64,000 nt of DNA from Streptomyces sp. NBC_00459 (lineage in GTDB: Bacteria; Actinomycetota; Actinomycetes; Streptomycetales; Streptomycetaceae), in the NCBI RefSeq assembly GCF_036013955.1, contig NZ_CP107903.1, forward strand, positions 6,758,001 through 6,822,000, read 5' to 3'. Below the pieces are notes generated by a model that searched no databases, was not told the origin of the DNA, and saw nothing but the letters and a program-made list of their open reading frames with translations. Positions 1 to 7,272 of this stretch are shown here, piece after piece. Position 1 is the first letter of the stretch; the number at the start of each line of letters is the position of its first letter. The translations under genes and the position numbers were made by a program.

Positions 1-180
1 TTCTTGCAGTCAGTAACCGGAGATCATCCGCGTGGCACGGGTGACAGGGGATGACGTGCCGTGCGTGTACGTGTCAGCCCCCGTCACCCCCCGTCATCTG
101 CCCTGACCAGGCATCGGACCGTGAGTCTGGACTTACGGCGGCATCGGGCCGCATCGAAGTCTGACCGAGGGTGGGACGAC

Positions 181-741
181 GTGCAGAGGATGACCAGGCG
201 AGGCATGGAATGGCTGACTGCGGCGGCGGACAACCCGGTGGAGTGCAGACAGGTGTGGGCGGATGACCCACGGATGCCCTGCCTGTTGCCGACCGGCCGC
301 TTCTTCGACGTACTGAGCGTTGACCAGCGCCTCGGGATGGAGATGTTCGACCGTCTTCAGCGCAACGGGATGCTGTTCGGGCCCGCGGTCATGGACCGCA
401 AGGCGCAGCGAGTCGGTTTCTTCCTCGGCTCGGAAAGCTGCGAGACCTTCACCTACTACCTCGGACGCGAGACTTCGTCTCCACCAACGTTCCGGTACTT
501 GAGTCAAGGCTCTGCCGTCGTCGTTCCAGGCCCCATCCCCCTCTCCGAGGACCGCTATCAGTGGCTCCGCGCACCGACGCGCCGGCCGGAGGCCAATCCG
601 CTGCGTCCGGTCGCTCTGGCGACGGCGTTGGTCGCCTCCGCGGAACTCCTGGCAAGGATGGATCGCTTCGACGAGCAGTACCCGACCCCGTACTCGGCGG
701 TCGCCGCGCTCCCCGAGGAGCCGACCAGCGATGCCGGATGA
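181..741 (+). CDS. Hypothetical protein, possibly prim-pol related
   Basis: Protein of about 186 residues if it starts at GTG 181, which follows a GAGGGTGGG-like ribosome site; ATG 205 (MEWLTAAADN) is an alternative start. The text from MEWLTAAADN through the GFFLGS, VVVPGP and YQWLRAPTRRPEA segments resembles, from memory, short Streptomyces proteins annotated as bifunctional DNA primase/polymerase N-terminal domain, but I cannot see a complete catalytic DxD centre, so catalysis is doubtful. Its stop overlaps the start of the next gene by 11 bp, so the two are probably co-translated. It lies in the accessory left part of the window. The family assignment is tentative. Confidence 0.5.
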   Translation: MQRMTRRGMEWLTAAADNPVECRQVWADDPRMPCLLPTGRFFDVLSVDQRLGMEMFDRLQRNGMLFGPAVMDRKAQRVGFFLGSESCETFTYYLGRETSSPPTFRYLSQGSAVVVPGPIPLSEDRYQWLRAPTRRPEANPLRPVALATALVASAELLARMDRFDEQYPTPYSAVAALPEEPTSDAG

Positions 742-1051
742 GCCGACGGACGGGCGCGACGCTGCCGCGTGGTCGCCTCTCGAAAGCGCAGGATGGTACG
801 CGGCCCGAAACGCGACAACGGCATTGCGGGATGCTCTCGTCCACGCGGGCCTGGAGAAGGATTTCCCGTACCTGCGCGCGGACTTGAACGCCTTCGGACA
901 CGGCCTCGTCGAGCTGGGCCGGGTGACCCCGGACACGGCCGAGCGCCTCGCCGAACTCCTGCGCCTGGCCCTGGCAAACGGATTCGGCGCGGACCATGAC
1001 GACGCCAACCACGCACCGACCACCGTCGAGGAACACAAGGGAAGGACCTGA
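731..1051 (+). CDS. Small hypothetical protein, paralogue of next gene
   Basis: A 106-residue protein overlapping the preceding gene. The central part (WYAARNATTALRDAL, then LEKDFPYLRADLNAFGHGLVELG) aligns by eye with the next protein (WNRARRSAGTLADQL, then LDTDFPGLLADVNVFGGGLVQLG). Both share the pattern DFP-L-AD-N-FG-GLV-LG followed by an LxxLLxxAL-like helix. It looks like a small, largely helical protein. No catalytic motif, signal peptide or membrane segment is visible. Function unknown; it probably forms one transcription unit with its neighbours. Confidence 0.6.
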   Translation: MPDEPTDGRDAAAWSPLESAGWYAARNATTALRDALVHAGLEKDFPYLRADLNAFGHGLVELGRVTPDTAERLAELLRLALANGFGADHDDANHAPTTVEEHKGRT

Positions 1052-1055
1052 CGCC

Positions 1056-1376
1056 ATGACCGACCGGCGAGGAGTGGTGGCCAAGCGAGCGGAAGACCTG
1101 GTACCCGGCGTGCCGTACGTCCGAGGCTGGAACCGCGCACGACGAAGCGCCGGCACGCTAGCCGACCAACTTGTCCTGCTGGGCTTGGACACCGACTTCC
1201 CCGGTCTGCTGGCCGACGTGAACGTCTTCGGCGGCGGGCTGGTACAGCTCGGGACCGTTCGCCCTGAAGCAGCCGAGCTACTGGCGAACTTGATCACAGC
1301 AGGACTGGAAGCCGAACTGCACGGCACAGCGGCTGAAACGCCCTCGACCACGCGGCGGGAAACGCCGGCGGCTTGA
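1056..1376 (+). CDS. Small hypothetical protein, paralogue of preceding gene
   Basis: A 106-residue protein whose ATG lies 5 bp after the preceding stop, with GGAAGGACC upstream as ribosome site. It shares with the 731-1051 product the central DFPGLLADVNVFGGGLVQLGTV-type helix segment, so the pair arose by tandem duplication. The C-terminal 15 residues are low complexity and poorly conserved. Function unknown. A strong hairpin 60 bp downstream probably ends the three-gene unit. Confidence 0.6.
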   Translation: MTDRRGVVAKRAEDLVPGVPYVRGWNRARRSAGTLADQLVLLGLDTDFPGLLADVNVFGGGLVQLGTVRPEAAELLANLITAGLEAELHGTAAETPSTTRRETPAA

Positions 1377-1437
1377 ACCGCTCCTCAGACGCCAGCGGGT
1401 CGCGGTCCGAGACTGCTCCCCCGATCCGCTGGCCTGG

Positions 1438-1476
1438 GCCCCGTACGACACCGTCCCCCGCGCTGTCGTACGGGGC
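1438..1476 (+). terminator. Factor-independent-type terminator hairpin
   Basis: A 13-bp perfect inverted repeat (GCCCCGTACGACA at 1438-1450 against TGTCGTACGGGGC at 1464-1476) with a 13-nt loop. It follows the three small forward genes. There is no long T-run, as is usual for Streptomyces hairpin terminators. Confidence 0.7.
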
Positions 1477-1580
1477 TCCTTGCTTCCCGGCGTACCGGGC
1501 CGTCAGGCTCGCCTGCCGCTCGGCCGGGACCGGCGCCCCAGCGCCGCAGCCCGGACGAAGCGGCAGGCCGAACGGTGACA

Positions 1581-1725
1581 TCAGCTTGGGAAGCTGCGGT
1601 CATTTGGGGCCGGAGCAGGGGCTGACCTGGGCGAACGGGTGGGATGCGACCTCGTCTGGCCCGGCTGCTTTCACCGTGGTTCCCCGCTGTTCCCCGCTCG
1701 ATCTGGTGCGCTTGTGGTGCAGCTG
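1581..1725. repeat. Diverged non-coding repeat, copy A
   Basis: This block begins TCAGCTTGGGAAGCT, continues with GGGGCTGACCTG about 37 bp later, and ends with a TTCCCCGCTGTTCCCCGC then GATCTGG segment. The same order of words with moderate divergence occurs at 7041-7185 in the same orientation. No reading frame with coding character covers it. The stretch 1377-1835 holds no gene that I can support, only the hairpin above and this repeat. It could be the remnant of an integration or recombination site; see findings. Confidence 0.6.
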
Positions 1726-1830
1726 CGGCCCGGCGTGTTGAAGAACGTCGGTAGGGAGTCAGCCGAGGAGTTCATGGATCGCCGCAGCGGTGTTGAACAC
1801 CGCCGGCAGGATGAAGACGACTCCTCAGAA

Positions 1831-1835
1831 GCCGC
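1831..1835. repeat. Target-site duplication of the IS, left
   Basis: GCCGC directly left of the IS terminus at 1836; the identical 5 bp follow the right terminus at 4110-4114. IS21-family elements usually duplicate 4-8 bp on insertion. Confidence 0.75.
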
Positions 1836-1938
1836 TGTCGGCGACGGGTGAATCGTGACCCTCTGACGGCGGATCAAAACTGACCCACTTCGTGGTCTTC
1901 TGACCAACCTGATCTTGATCGAAGGTCAGGAGAAGAGG

Positions 1939-3219
1939 GTGATTTCCGTGGAGGACTGGGCAGAGATCCGCAGGCTGCACCGGGCCGAGCAGATGCCGAT
2001 CCGGGCGATCGCCCGGCAGCTGGGCATCTCGAAGAACACCGTGAAGCGGGCCCTGGCCACGAACCGGCCGCCGGTCTACTCCCGGCCGGCCAAGGGCTCG
2101 GCGGTCGACGCGGTCGAGCCGCAGATCCGGGAACTGCTGAAGCAGGCCCCGACGATGCCGGCGACCGTGATCGCCGAACGGATCGGCTGGGACCGTGGCA
2201 TGACCGTCCTCAAAGAACGCGTACGAGAGCTGCGGCCCGCCTATCTGCCCGTCGATCCGGTCTCACGCACCACCTATCAGCCCGGCGAGCTGGCCCAGTG
2301 CGACCTGTGGTTCCCACCCGTCGACATACCGCTCGGCTACGGCCAGTCCGGCCACCCGCCGGTGCTCGTGATGGTGTCCGGCTACTCACGGATCATCACG
2401 GCGCGGATGCTGCCCACCCGCACCACCGGCGACCTGATCGACGGCCACTGGAAGCTTCTGACCGGCTGGAACGCGGTCCCACGGATGCTGGTCTGGGACA
2501 ACGAGGCCGGCATCGGCCGCGGCAAGGTGACCGGCGACTTCGCCGCGTTCGCGGGCCTGCTCGCCACCCGGATCCACCTCTGCCGACCCCGCGACCCAGA
2601 AGCGAAAGGGCTGGTGGAGAGGGCCAACGGCTACCTGGAGACCAGCTTCCTGCCCGGCCGCACCTTCACCGGCCCCGACGACTTCAACACCCAGCTGACC
2701 ACCTGGCTGGCCATCGCCAACCGACGCCAGCACCGCACCCTCGGAGCCCGCCCCATCGACCGGTGGGAAGCCGACCGGGCCCAGATGCTCGCCCTGCCGC
2801 CCGTCGACCCGCCGCGCTGGTGGCGCTTCGCCACCCGCATCGGCCGCGACCACTACATCCGCGTCGACACCTGCGACTACTCCGTGCACCCCCTGGCCAT
2901 CGGCAAGAAAGTCCAGGTCCGCACCGACACCGACGAAGTCATCGTGACCCTCACACCCGGCGGGGCGGAAGTCGCCCGCCATCCACGCTGCTGGGCCAAG
3001 CAGCAGACCATCACCGACCCGGTCCATGCCCGCGCCGCCGCCGTTCTGCGCGGCGACTACCGCCACCACCAAGCCTCCCAGGCCCAGGCCGCCCGCCGGC
3101 CAGGCGCCGCCACCGCAAGCGATCTCGTCGAGGTCGAACAACGCCAACTCGACTCCTACGACCGCATGTTCACCCTCATCGAGGGCGGCGGCCAGGCCGA
3201 TGATCCGGAGGTCTCCTGA
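1939..3219 (+). CDS. istA: IS21-family transposase IstA
   Basis: The DDE transposase that cuts and joins the IS ends. An N-terminal helix-turn-helix (WAEIRRLHRAEQMPIRAIAR, then LGISKNTVKRAL) is followed by a retroviral-integrase-type core. The acidic residues are visible in AQCDLWF, VWDNEAG and PEAKGLVERANGYLE, and a C-terminal domain with HPLAIGKKVQVR follows. The start at GTG 1939 (VISVEDW) is chosen because AGGAGA lies just upstream; TTG 1915 is also in frame. About 426 residues, normal for IstA. The stop overlaps the istB start (TGATG), so the helper ATPase is translationally coupled. Confidence 0.93.
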   Translation: MISVEDWAEIRRLHRAEQMPIRAIARQLGISKNTVKRALATNRPPVYSRPAKGSAVDAVEPQIRELLKQAPTMPATVIAERIGWDRGMTVLKERVRELRPAYLPVDPVSRTTYQPGELAQCDLWFPPVDIPLGYGQSGHPPVLVMVSGYSRIITARMLPTRTTGDLIDGHWKLLTGWNAVPRMLVWDNEAGIGRGKVTGDFAAFAGLLATRIHLCRPRDPEAKGLVERANGYLETSFLPGRTFTGPDDFNTQLTTWLAIANRRQHRTLGARPIDRWEADRAQMLALPPVDPPRWWRFATRIGRDHYIRVDTCDYSVHPLAIGKKVQVRTDTDEVIVTLTPGGAEVARHPRCWAKQQTITDPVHARAAAVLRGDYRHHQASQAQAARRPGAATASDLVEVEQRQLDSYDRMFTLIEGGGQADDPEVS

Positions 3220-4037
3220 TGCCCGCCACCACCAAGACCACCGCCCCGGCGGGGCCCCGCACCGGCCGTCAGACCGCCGCCGACCTGTCCTTCCTGGCCC
3301 GGGCGATGAAAGCCCCGGCCCTGCTGGACGCCGCCGAACGCCTGGCCGAACGAGCCCTGAAGGAGACCTGGACACACACCGAGTTCCTCGTCGCCTGCCT
3401 CCAGCGGGAGGTCTCCGCCCGCGAGTCCCACGGCGGCGAGGCCCGCATCCGCACCGCACGCTTCCCCGCGATCAAGACCATCGAGGAACTCGACATCACC
3501 CATCTGCGCGGCATAACGCGCCAACAACTCGCCCATCTGGGCACGTTGGACTTCATCACCGGCAAGGAGAACGCCGTTTTCCTCGGACCGCCGGGGACCG
3601 GGAAGACACACCTGGCGATCGGACTCGCGGTCCGCGCCTGCCAGGCCGGCCACCGGGTCGCGTTCGCCACCGCCGCCGAATGGGTCGACCGCCTGGCCGC
3701 CGCCCACCACGCCGGACACCTCCAGGCCGAGCTCACCAAACTGTCCCGCTATCCGCTGATCGTCGTCGACGAGGTCGGCTACATCCCCTTCGAATCCGAG
3801 GCCGCGAACCTGTTCTTCCAACTGGTCTCGAACCGATACGAGAGAGCGAGTGTGATCGTCACGAGCAACAAACCCTTCGGACGCTGGGGCGAGGTCTTCG
3901 GCGACGAGACCGTGGCCGCCGCCATGATCGACCGCCTCGTCCACCACGCCGAGGTCCACTCCCTCAAAGGCGACTCCTACCGCATGCGCGGACGCCAACT
4001 CGGACGCGTCCCCACCGCCACACACGACACCGACTGA
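3219..4037 (+). CDS. istB: IS21-family helper ATPase IstB
   Basis: An AAA+ ATPase of 272 residues, related to DnaC, that forms the target-selection complex for IstA. Walker A is FLGPPGTGKTHLA and Walker B is LIVVDEVGYIPF, with a sensor-1-like VIVTSNKPFGRW further on. The end region DRLVHHAEVHSLKGDSYRMR is the usual IstB arginine-rich finish. Length is close to the family norm, slightly extended at the N-terminus. It starts inside the stop codon of istA. Intact. Confidence 0.94.
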   Translation: MPATTKTTAPAGPRTGRQTAADLSFLARAMKAPALLDAAERLAERALKETWTHTEFLVACLQREVSARESHGGEARIRTARFPAIKTIEELDITHLRGITRQQLAHLGTLDFITGKENAVFLGPPGTGKTHLAIGLAVRACQAGHRVAFATAAEWVDRLAAAHHAGHLQAELTKLSRYPLIVVDEVGYIPFESEAANLFFQLVSNRYERASVIVTSNKPFGRWGEVFGDETVAAAMIDRLVHHAEVHSLKGDSYRMRGRQLGRVPTATHDTD

Positions 4038-4109
4038 ACACCGGCAACCAGACCCGGTGGGTCAGAACTCGACCGCCCACACCGGGTCAGGATTCAACCG
4101 CCGCCGACA

Positions 4110-4114
4110 GCCGC
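4110..4114. repeat. Target-site duplication of the IS, right
   Basis: GCCGC immediately after the right IS terminus, identical to 1831-1835. Confidence 0.75.
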
Positions 4115-4128
4115 TCTCGTGGCGGGCC

Positions 4129-4680
4129 CTACTGGTCTTCCTGGTAGGTCTTCCGGTCCTTGAGAAGCTCCCACGCCTTGATGTTCCAGTTCTGCGGGTA
4201 TATCACGATCGTCCGCCATACTGTGCTGGTCGTGGTGATCTGGATCCGGTTGTACGGCAAGCTTCGGTCGATCTTCACGATTTCCACTGGCGGGAATTGG
4301 TGGGAACCGCCGCTCTCCGCGAAAAAGTGGAAGCCGCCCGTGTATATGGGAACTGTCAGGCCAGCAACAGTCCCGTCACCCAACTTGGCGTCCGTGCAAT
4401 AGGCGGGGGACGCCGCGCCGCTCATGCCGATCGCGTCATCAGCCACTACCCGCCGGTTCCACGCTGCCGCCACACGGTTCCGTGCCTTGGCCTCCCATAC
4501 CCAGGCAGCCGTAAGCAGCACAGCAAACGCCGCCCACGAGTAGTTGTGCGTCAGACGGGCCAGGCCTCCTGCGAAGAGCCCAAAAAACACGGAGGTGCCA
4601 ACGATCTGACCGGTATCAGCGCCAGCCACCAGCTGGTTGTGCGCGATTCTGCCTTTACGGCCGCTGCGATCTCTTGCCAT
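4129..4680 (-). CDS. Hypothetical membrane-anchored protein
   Basis: A 183-residue protein with a clear GAGGAG ribosome site 5 nt before its ATG at 4680. The N-terminus is basic (MARDRSGRKGR). Two hydrophobic stretches follow, IVGTSVFFGLFAGGLA and WAAFAVLLTAAWVWEAKA, separated by a short HNYSW turn, so it is probably a hairpin membrane anchor. The remaining 110 residues are soluble and beta-rich, with PIYTGGFHFFAESGG and ending TVWRTIVIYPQNWNIKAWELL. No known motif. Its stop lies 20 bp from the right end of the IS, so the IS may have removed the natural downstream neighbour. Confidence 0.6.
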   Translation of the reverse strand: MARDRSGRKGRIAHNQLVAGADTGQIVGTSVFFGLFAGGLARLTHNYSWAAFAVLLTAAWVWEAKARNRVAAAWNRRVVADDAIGMSGAASPAYCTDAKLGDGTVAGLTVPIYTGGFHFFAESGGSHQFPPVEIVKIDRSLPYNRIQITTTSTVWRTIVIYPQNWNIKAWELLKDRKTYQEDQ

Positions 4681-5082
4681 TACTGCTCCTCGGGGCGCCC
4701 GCTCCCTGCGTTGACAGCGGCATTGTTCCCTACCAGGTGCGCAGAGGGTGGACCGGGAACCCCGGTGACGAAGGGTTCAGCAGCTCCTGCTCGTATGCAC
4801 GCCCCATGACCACCCGGACGGGTCTCCCGTTCGACCGGCAGACCCCAAGATCGGTTGAACCACAGCTACTGAGGGACAGCGCCCGCACTGGACACTGAGC
4901 TTGAGATCGGGCCTCATCCTTATCAGGTCGATCACGGGGCTTCGGTGACGTTGGTCAACGGGCCGTGCTCCTGGGCTGACCATCCGCTGGGGTCCGACGC
5001 CAACCGCTGCTGTTGGGGGCTGTTGGTGTCAGGCGTTGGTGTCAGCCATCTTGGGCAGGCTTGACAGGCTCGCCGCTTACCC
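4681..5082. other. Intergenic stretch without a supportable gene
   Basis: About 400 bp between two minus-strand genes. I see a small perfect hairpin (ACCGGG-AAC-CCCGGT at 4752-4766) and a short tandem repeat (GTTGGTGTCAG at 5022-5032 and 5035-5045). Open frames here have no ribosome site or coding character. Confidence 0.5.
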
Positions 5083-5493
5083 TCAGTCCCAGAAGCCGTG
5101 AGCGTCCATGAGCCGGATCAGATGCCCCAGGCCGTGCTGTTCCATGTATCGCCTCATGATGTCGCGCGGCGGCCAGATACTGCGGTAGGGATCTGCGCAA
5201 GGGCCGGCGTGCAACCCTCCACCCGGGCCGGTGTACAGCCCACCGCCGACACCGGTGTACAGCCCACCGCCGACACCGGTGTACATGCCTCCGCCGACGC
5301 CTGTGTACATGCCTCCGCCGACACCGCTATACAGGCCCCCGCCGACGCCCGTGTACGCGCCGCCACCGACGCCCGTATAGGCACCGCCGCCCACTCCGGT
5401 ATACGCGCCTCCGCCGACGCCTGTGTACATGCCCCCGCCAACACCCGTGTAGAGGCCCCCGCCAACGCCCGTGTATCTATCTCGTACCCACAT
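5083..5493 (-). CDS. Octapeptide-repeat protein (YTGVGGGx)
   Basis: Starting at ATG 5493 (MWVRDR) the protein has 136 residues. Residues 7-94 are eleven consecutive 8-residue units of the form Y-T/S-G-V/P-G-G-G-L/M/A. A degenerate twelfth (HAGP) follows, then a C-terminal domain of about 40 residues without repeats (PYRSIWPPRDIMRRYMEQHG, ending DAHGFWD) with two amphipathic helices. No signal peptide or cysteine framework is visible, and no ribosome site precedes the ATG, so the mRNA may be leaderless. I recall similar GGGLYTGP-repeat proteins in other streptomycetes but no function. The repeat could form a glycine-rich beta or polyproline-like solenoid with a tyrosine every eighth position. 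Confidence 0.7.
   Translation of the reverse strand: MWVRDRYTGVGGGLYTGVGGGMYTGVGGGAYTGVGGGAYTGVGGGAYTGVGGGLYSGVGGGMYTGVGGGMYTGVGGGLYTGVGGGLYTGPGGGLHAGPCADPYRSIWPPRDIMRRYMEQHGLGHLIRLMDAHGFWD
5212..5475. repeat. Tandem 24-bp repeat array inside a gene
   Basis: Eleven tandem 24-bp units (for example CCACCGCCGACACCGGTGTA) without spacers, each encoding one octapeptide of the 5083-5493 product. The units differ mostly at third positions and at the L/M/A codon, so the array is old enough to have diverged while keeping frame. Confidence 0.9.
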
Positions 5494-5714
5494 GAGACGA
5501 GTGTGGCAGCCAGGACTGACAATGGCGGAACATGCCAAACGAGCCGACAGTCATGGACAGGGCGCGGGCGCCTTCTGATCCATAGCTCTATCAAGATCGG
5601 GCATTGACGGTCATACAGGCCGCTCGAAGGGGTCTGATGGGCGCCACTGGCCATGGTCGGTTGCTGTGGTTGCTGTACTTCGCTGCTGTACGCGACTTGG
5701 GGTGCGCCAGGCGG

Positions 5715-6416
5715 TCAGGCGCGGCGCCATGCTTCGAAGAATCGCTCACGGTCCTGTGCCGTTTCGAACTCCCGCCGACCGGCCAGCGCGACGCGCCATG
5801 CGCTCATCTCTGCGTCCCGTAGCCACAGCTCGCCCCCGTAGCGACCACTAACGCCGATGGTGCCGTGGTCGAGGACTGAGCCGATGACCTCTGCCACAGC
5901 CGTGCGCTGAGCTGGCGTCAGCTCCTCCAGGAAGCTCAGGACGCGGAAGGCGATGCCGCCCTCGTTGCCGTCATGGATACGGTCGAAGAAGGACCCGCGC
6001 ATGTCGACAGGGTGGATGTTCCAGGCCGCGCTGCCTCCGGTGTCGCGGATGCGCTCCCAGAAGTCCTTCCCCTCTGTGGTTCCCGGCAACGGAAGCGCCG
6101 CGAAGAGGTCGATCAAGTGACCGTTGGCAGCTTGGCTGTACGCGGTGTCACAGGTTGCAGCAGCAGCGATTTTGGCAACGTGGCTGACAGTGAGGCCGCC
6201 ATCTTCGGGCCAGTCGAGCGGGACGTTGAGCTTCTGGGTGAGGTGCTGTTGTAGCTCGTCGTACTCATCAGGCTGTTGGCTGCCGATACGCCGGTTCACG
6301 ATCAAGCTGTCCCCCTGGGGCTGCGGTCCGATACTCGGACCTGCCAGCATGCCAGCGCCAGAAGCCTCGGCGTGAGCGGGTTTTGGACGAGCTGGGTCCC
6401 CATCGCGAGCACTCAT
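5715..6416 (-). CDS. Hypothetical protein
   Basis: A 233-residue soluble protein starting at ATG 6416. The first 50 residues are low complexity (Pro/Ala/Gly). The rest is helical, with LTVSHVAKIAAAATCDTAYS, FWERIRDTGGSAAWNIHPVD and a C-terminal RDRERFFEAWRRA-like helix. No transmembrane segment, signal peptide or known catalytic motif is seen. GC content is lower than in the conserved genes to the right. Possibly mobile-element cargo; function unknown. Confidence 0.55.
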   Translation of the reverse strand: MSARDGDPARPKPAHAEASGAGMLAGPSIGPQPQGDSLIVNRRIGSQQPDEYDELQQHLTQKLNVPLDWPEDGGLTVSHVAKIAAAATCDTAYSQAANGHLIDLFAALPLPGTTEGKDFWERIRDTGGSAAWNIHPVDMRGSFFDRIHDGNEGGIAFRVLSFLEELTPAQRTAVAEVIGSVLDHGTIGVSGRYGGELWLRDAEMSAWRVALAGRREFETAQDRERFFEAWRRA

Positions 6417-6595
6417 GCCTCGACCGAGCGACTGCTTCGTCCCGAAGCAACTTGGGTGTGGGCGCTGCCTTGGACTTCCGCGCCACTGACCTGCGCTGAT
6501 GGTTCGCAGACGTTCGTGACTGTTCGCCGTTGTGCGCGGGCGTTGTCACGCAGTTAGACACGCAGGGGACGCCCGGCCCTCCGCTTAACGGTAGA

Positions 6596-6943
6596 TCAGC
6601 TTTGCTCTTCGAGCTGTGCCATCCACGCGAAGGCGCCCGAGGTGAGACCAGCCCGTGATCCGGTCCGCCAGCGGTCCGTGATGTCGCTCCAGCCGTAAAG
6701 TACGGCGTTCTTGGCGCCGTCCTCCAAGTCCTGGTCGTAGAAGAGGCTGAACTTGAAGACCCTGCCGTCGGCGGAGATGACTTGTCCGTCCTCGTGGTCC
6801 GGCCCTCCTGACAGGAGGTCGACGACGACCGTACGGTCCGGGTCGAGCCCCTGGCCCTCCAAAAGCTCTCGCAACCTGCTCCAGAGGTCGTGCTCGCCGA
6901 CCCGCAGGAGTTCGGTGTACTGAACGACGATGCTGGACACCAT
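6596..6943 (-). CDS. Small hypothetical protein
   Basis: About 115 residues from ATG 6943 (MVSSIVVQYTELL), chosen because GAGG lies 5 nt upstream; ATG 6952 is three codons earlier. The sequence alternates helix (WSRLRELLEGQGLD) and strand (RTVVVDLLSGG, VFKFSLFYDQD). It ends SGAFAWMAQLEEQS. No motif recognised. Same strand as the preceding gene in transcription order but separated by 180 bp, so co-transcription is uncertain. Confidence 0.5.
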   Translation of the reverse strand: MVSSIVVQYTELLRVGEHDLWSRLRELLEGQGLDPDRTVVVDLLSGGPDHEDGQVISADGRVFKFSLFYDQDLEDGAKNAVLYGWSDITDRWRTGSRAGLTSGAFAWMAQLEEQS

Positions 6944-7040
6944 GGGCCTCATGATCGGTTCCGGCTCTGGCAAAGGGAAGTAGCAGGCGCCGACCAGAGC
7001 GAGCTACGACGGACCGCGCGTTACCACGACTCCGGGACCC

Positions 7041-7185
7041 TCAGCTTGGGAAGCTCAGGTGATCTAGGGCTCGCTACAGGGGCTGACCTGCGCCGGAAGG
7101 GTGGCGACGCATGGTGGGCATGTCCGTTGGCTACCCGGTGTTCCCCGTGGCTCCCCGCGCGATCTGGCACGCGTCTGGCACGACG
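7041..7185. repeat. Diverged non-coding repeat, copy B
   Basis: Matches the block at 1581-1725 in the same order: TCAGCTTGGGAAGCT, then GGGGCTGACCTG, then CGGTGTTCCCCGTGGCTCCCCGC-type sequence and GATCTGG. By eye about two thirds of positions agree, with small indels. It lies in the gap 6974-7272, which has no supportable gene. Confidence 0.6.
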
Positions 7186-7272
7186 GGCGATCAGCGCGCA
7201 GTACATCCGCTACGCAGACACTAGAAAATTAACGGCTGCTCCAGTCCTGCTGCGGAAGCGTCACAATGAGCT

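Larger units (their letters stand above)
1836..4109 (+). mobile_element. IS21-family insertion sequence, complete (2274 bp)
   Basis: The ends are long imperfect inverted repeats. The left end (TGTCGGCGACGGGTGAATC from 1836) matches the reverse complement of the right end (TGTCGGCGGCGGTTGAATC ending at 4109), and inside both ends TGACCC motifs recur at similar distances. The body encodes istA and istB, overlapping by one base as is typical of the family. It is flanked by the 5-bp direct repeat GCCGC. Both genes are open and motif-complete, so the copy may still be active. It sits 15 bp downstream of the stop codon of the minus-strand gene at 4129-4680 and does not disrupt a recognisable gene. 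Confidence 0.9.

Noticed and set aside
1..180. Left attachment site or tRNA at the window start
   Set aside because: No match to the tRNA-Arg 3' end and no tRNA fold could be built.
1581..1600. CAGC-TTGGGAA-GCTG as an anticodon arm of a tRNA-Pro
   Set aside because: No acceptor, D or T arm can be found around it, and copy B at 7041 breaks the stem pairing.
1671..1907. Minus-strand reading frame with a hydrophobic stretch (FILPAVFNTAAAIHELLG) left of the IS, as a gene cut by the IS
   Set aside because: Joining the flanks of the IS gives an in-frame stop at once, there is no ribosome site, and the right-hand gene ends normally before the IS.
5212..5475. Possible CRISPR array
   Set aside because: The 24-bp units are contiguous with no spacers and encode a regular octapeptide, so this is a protein repeat.
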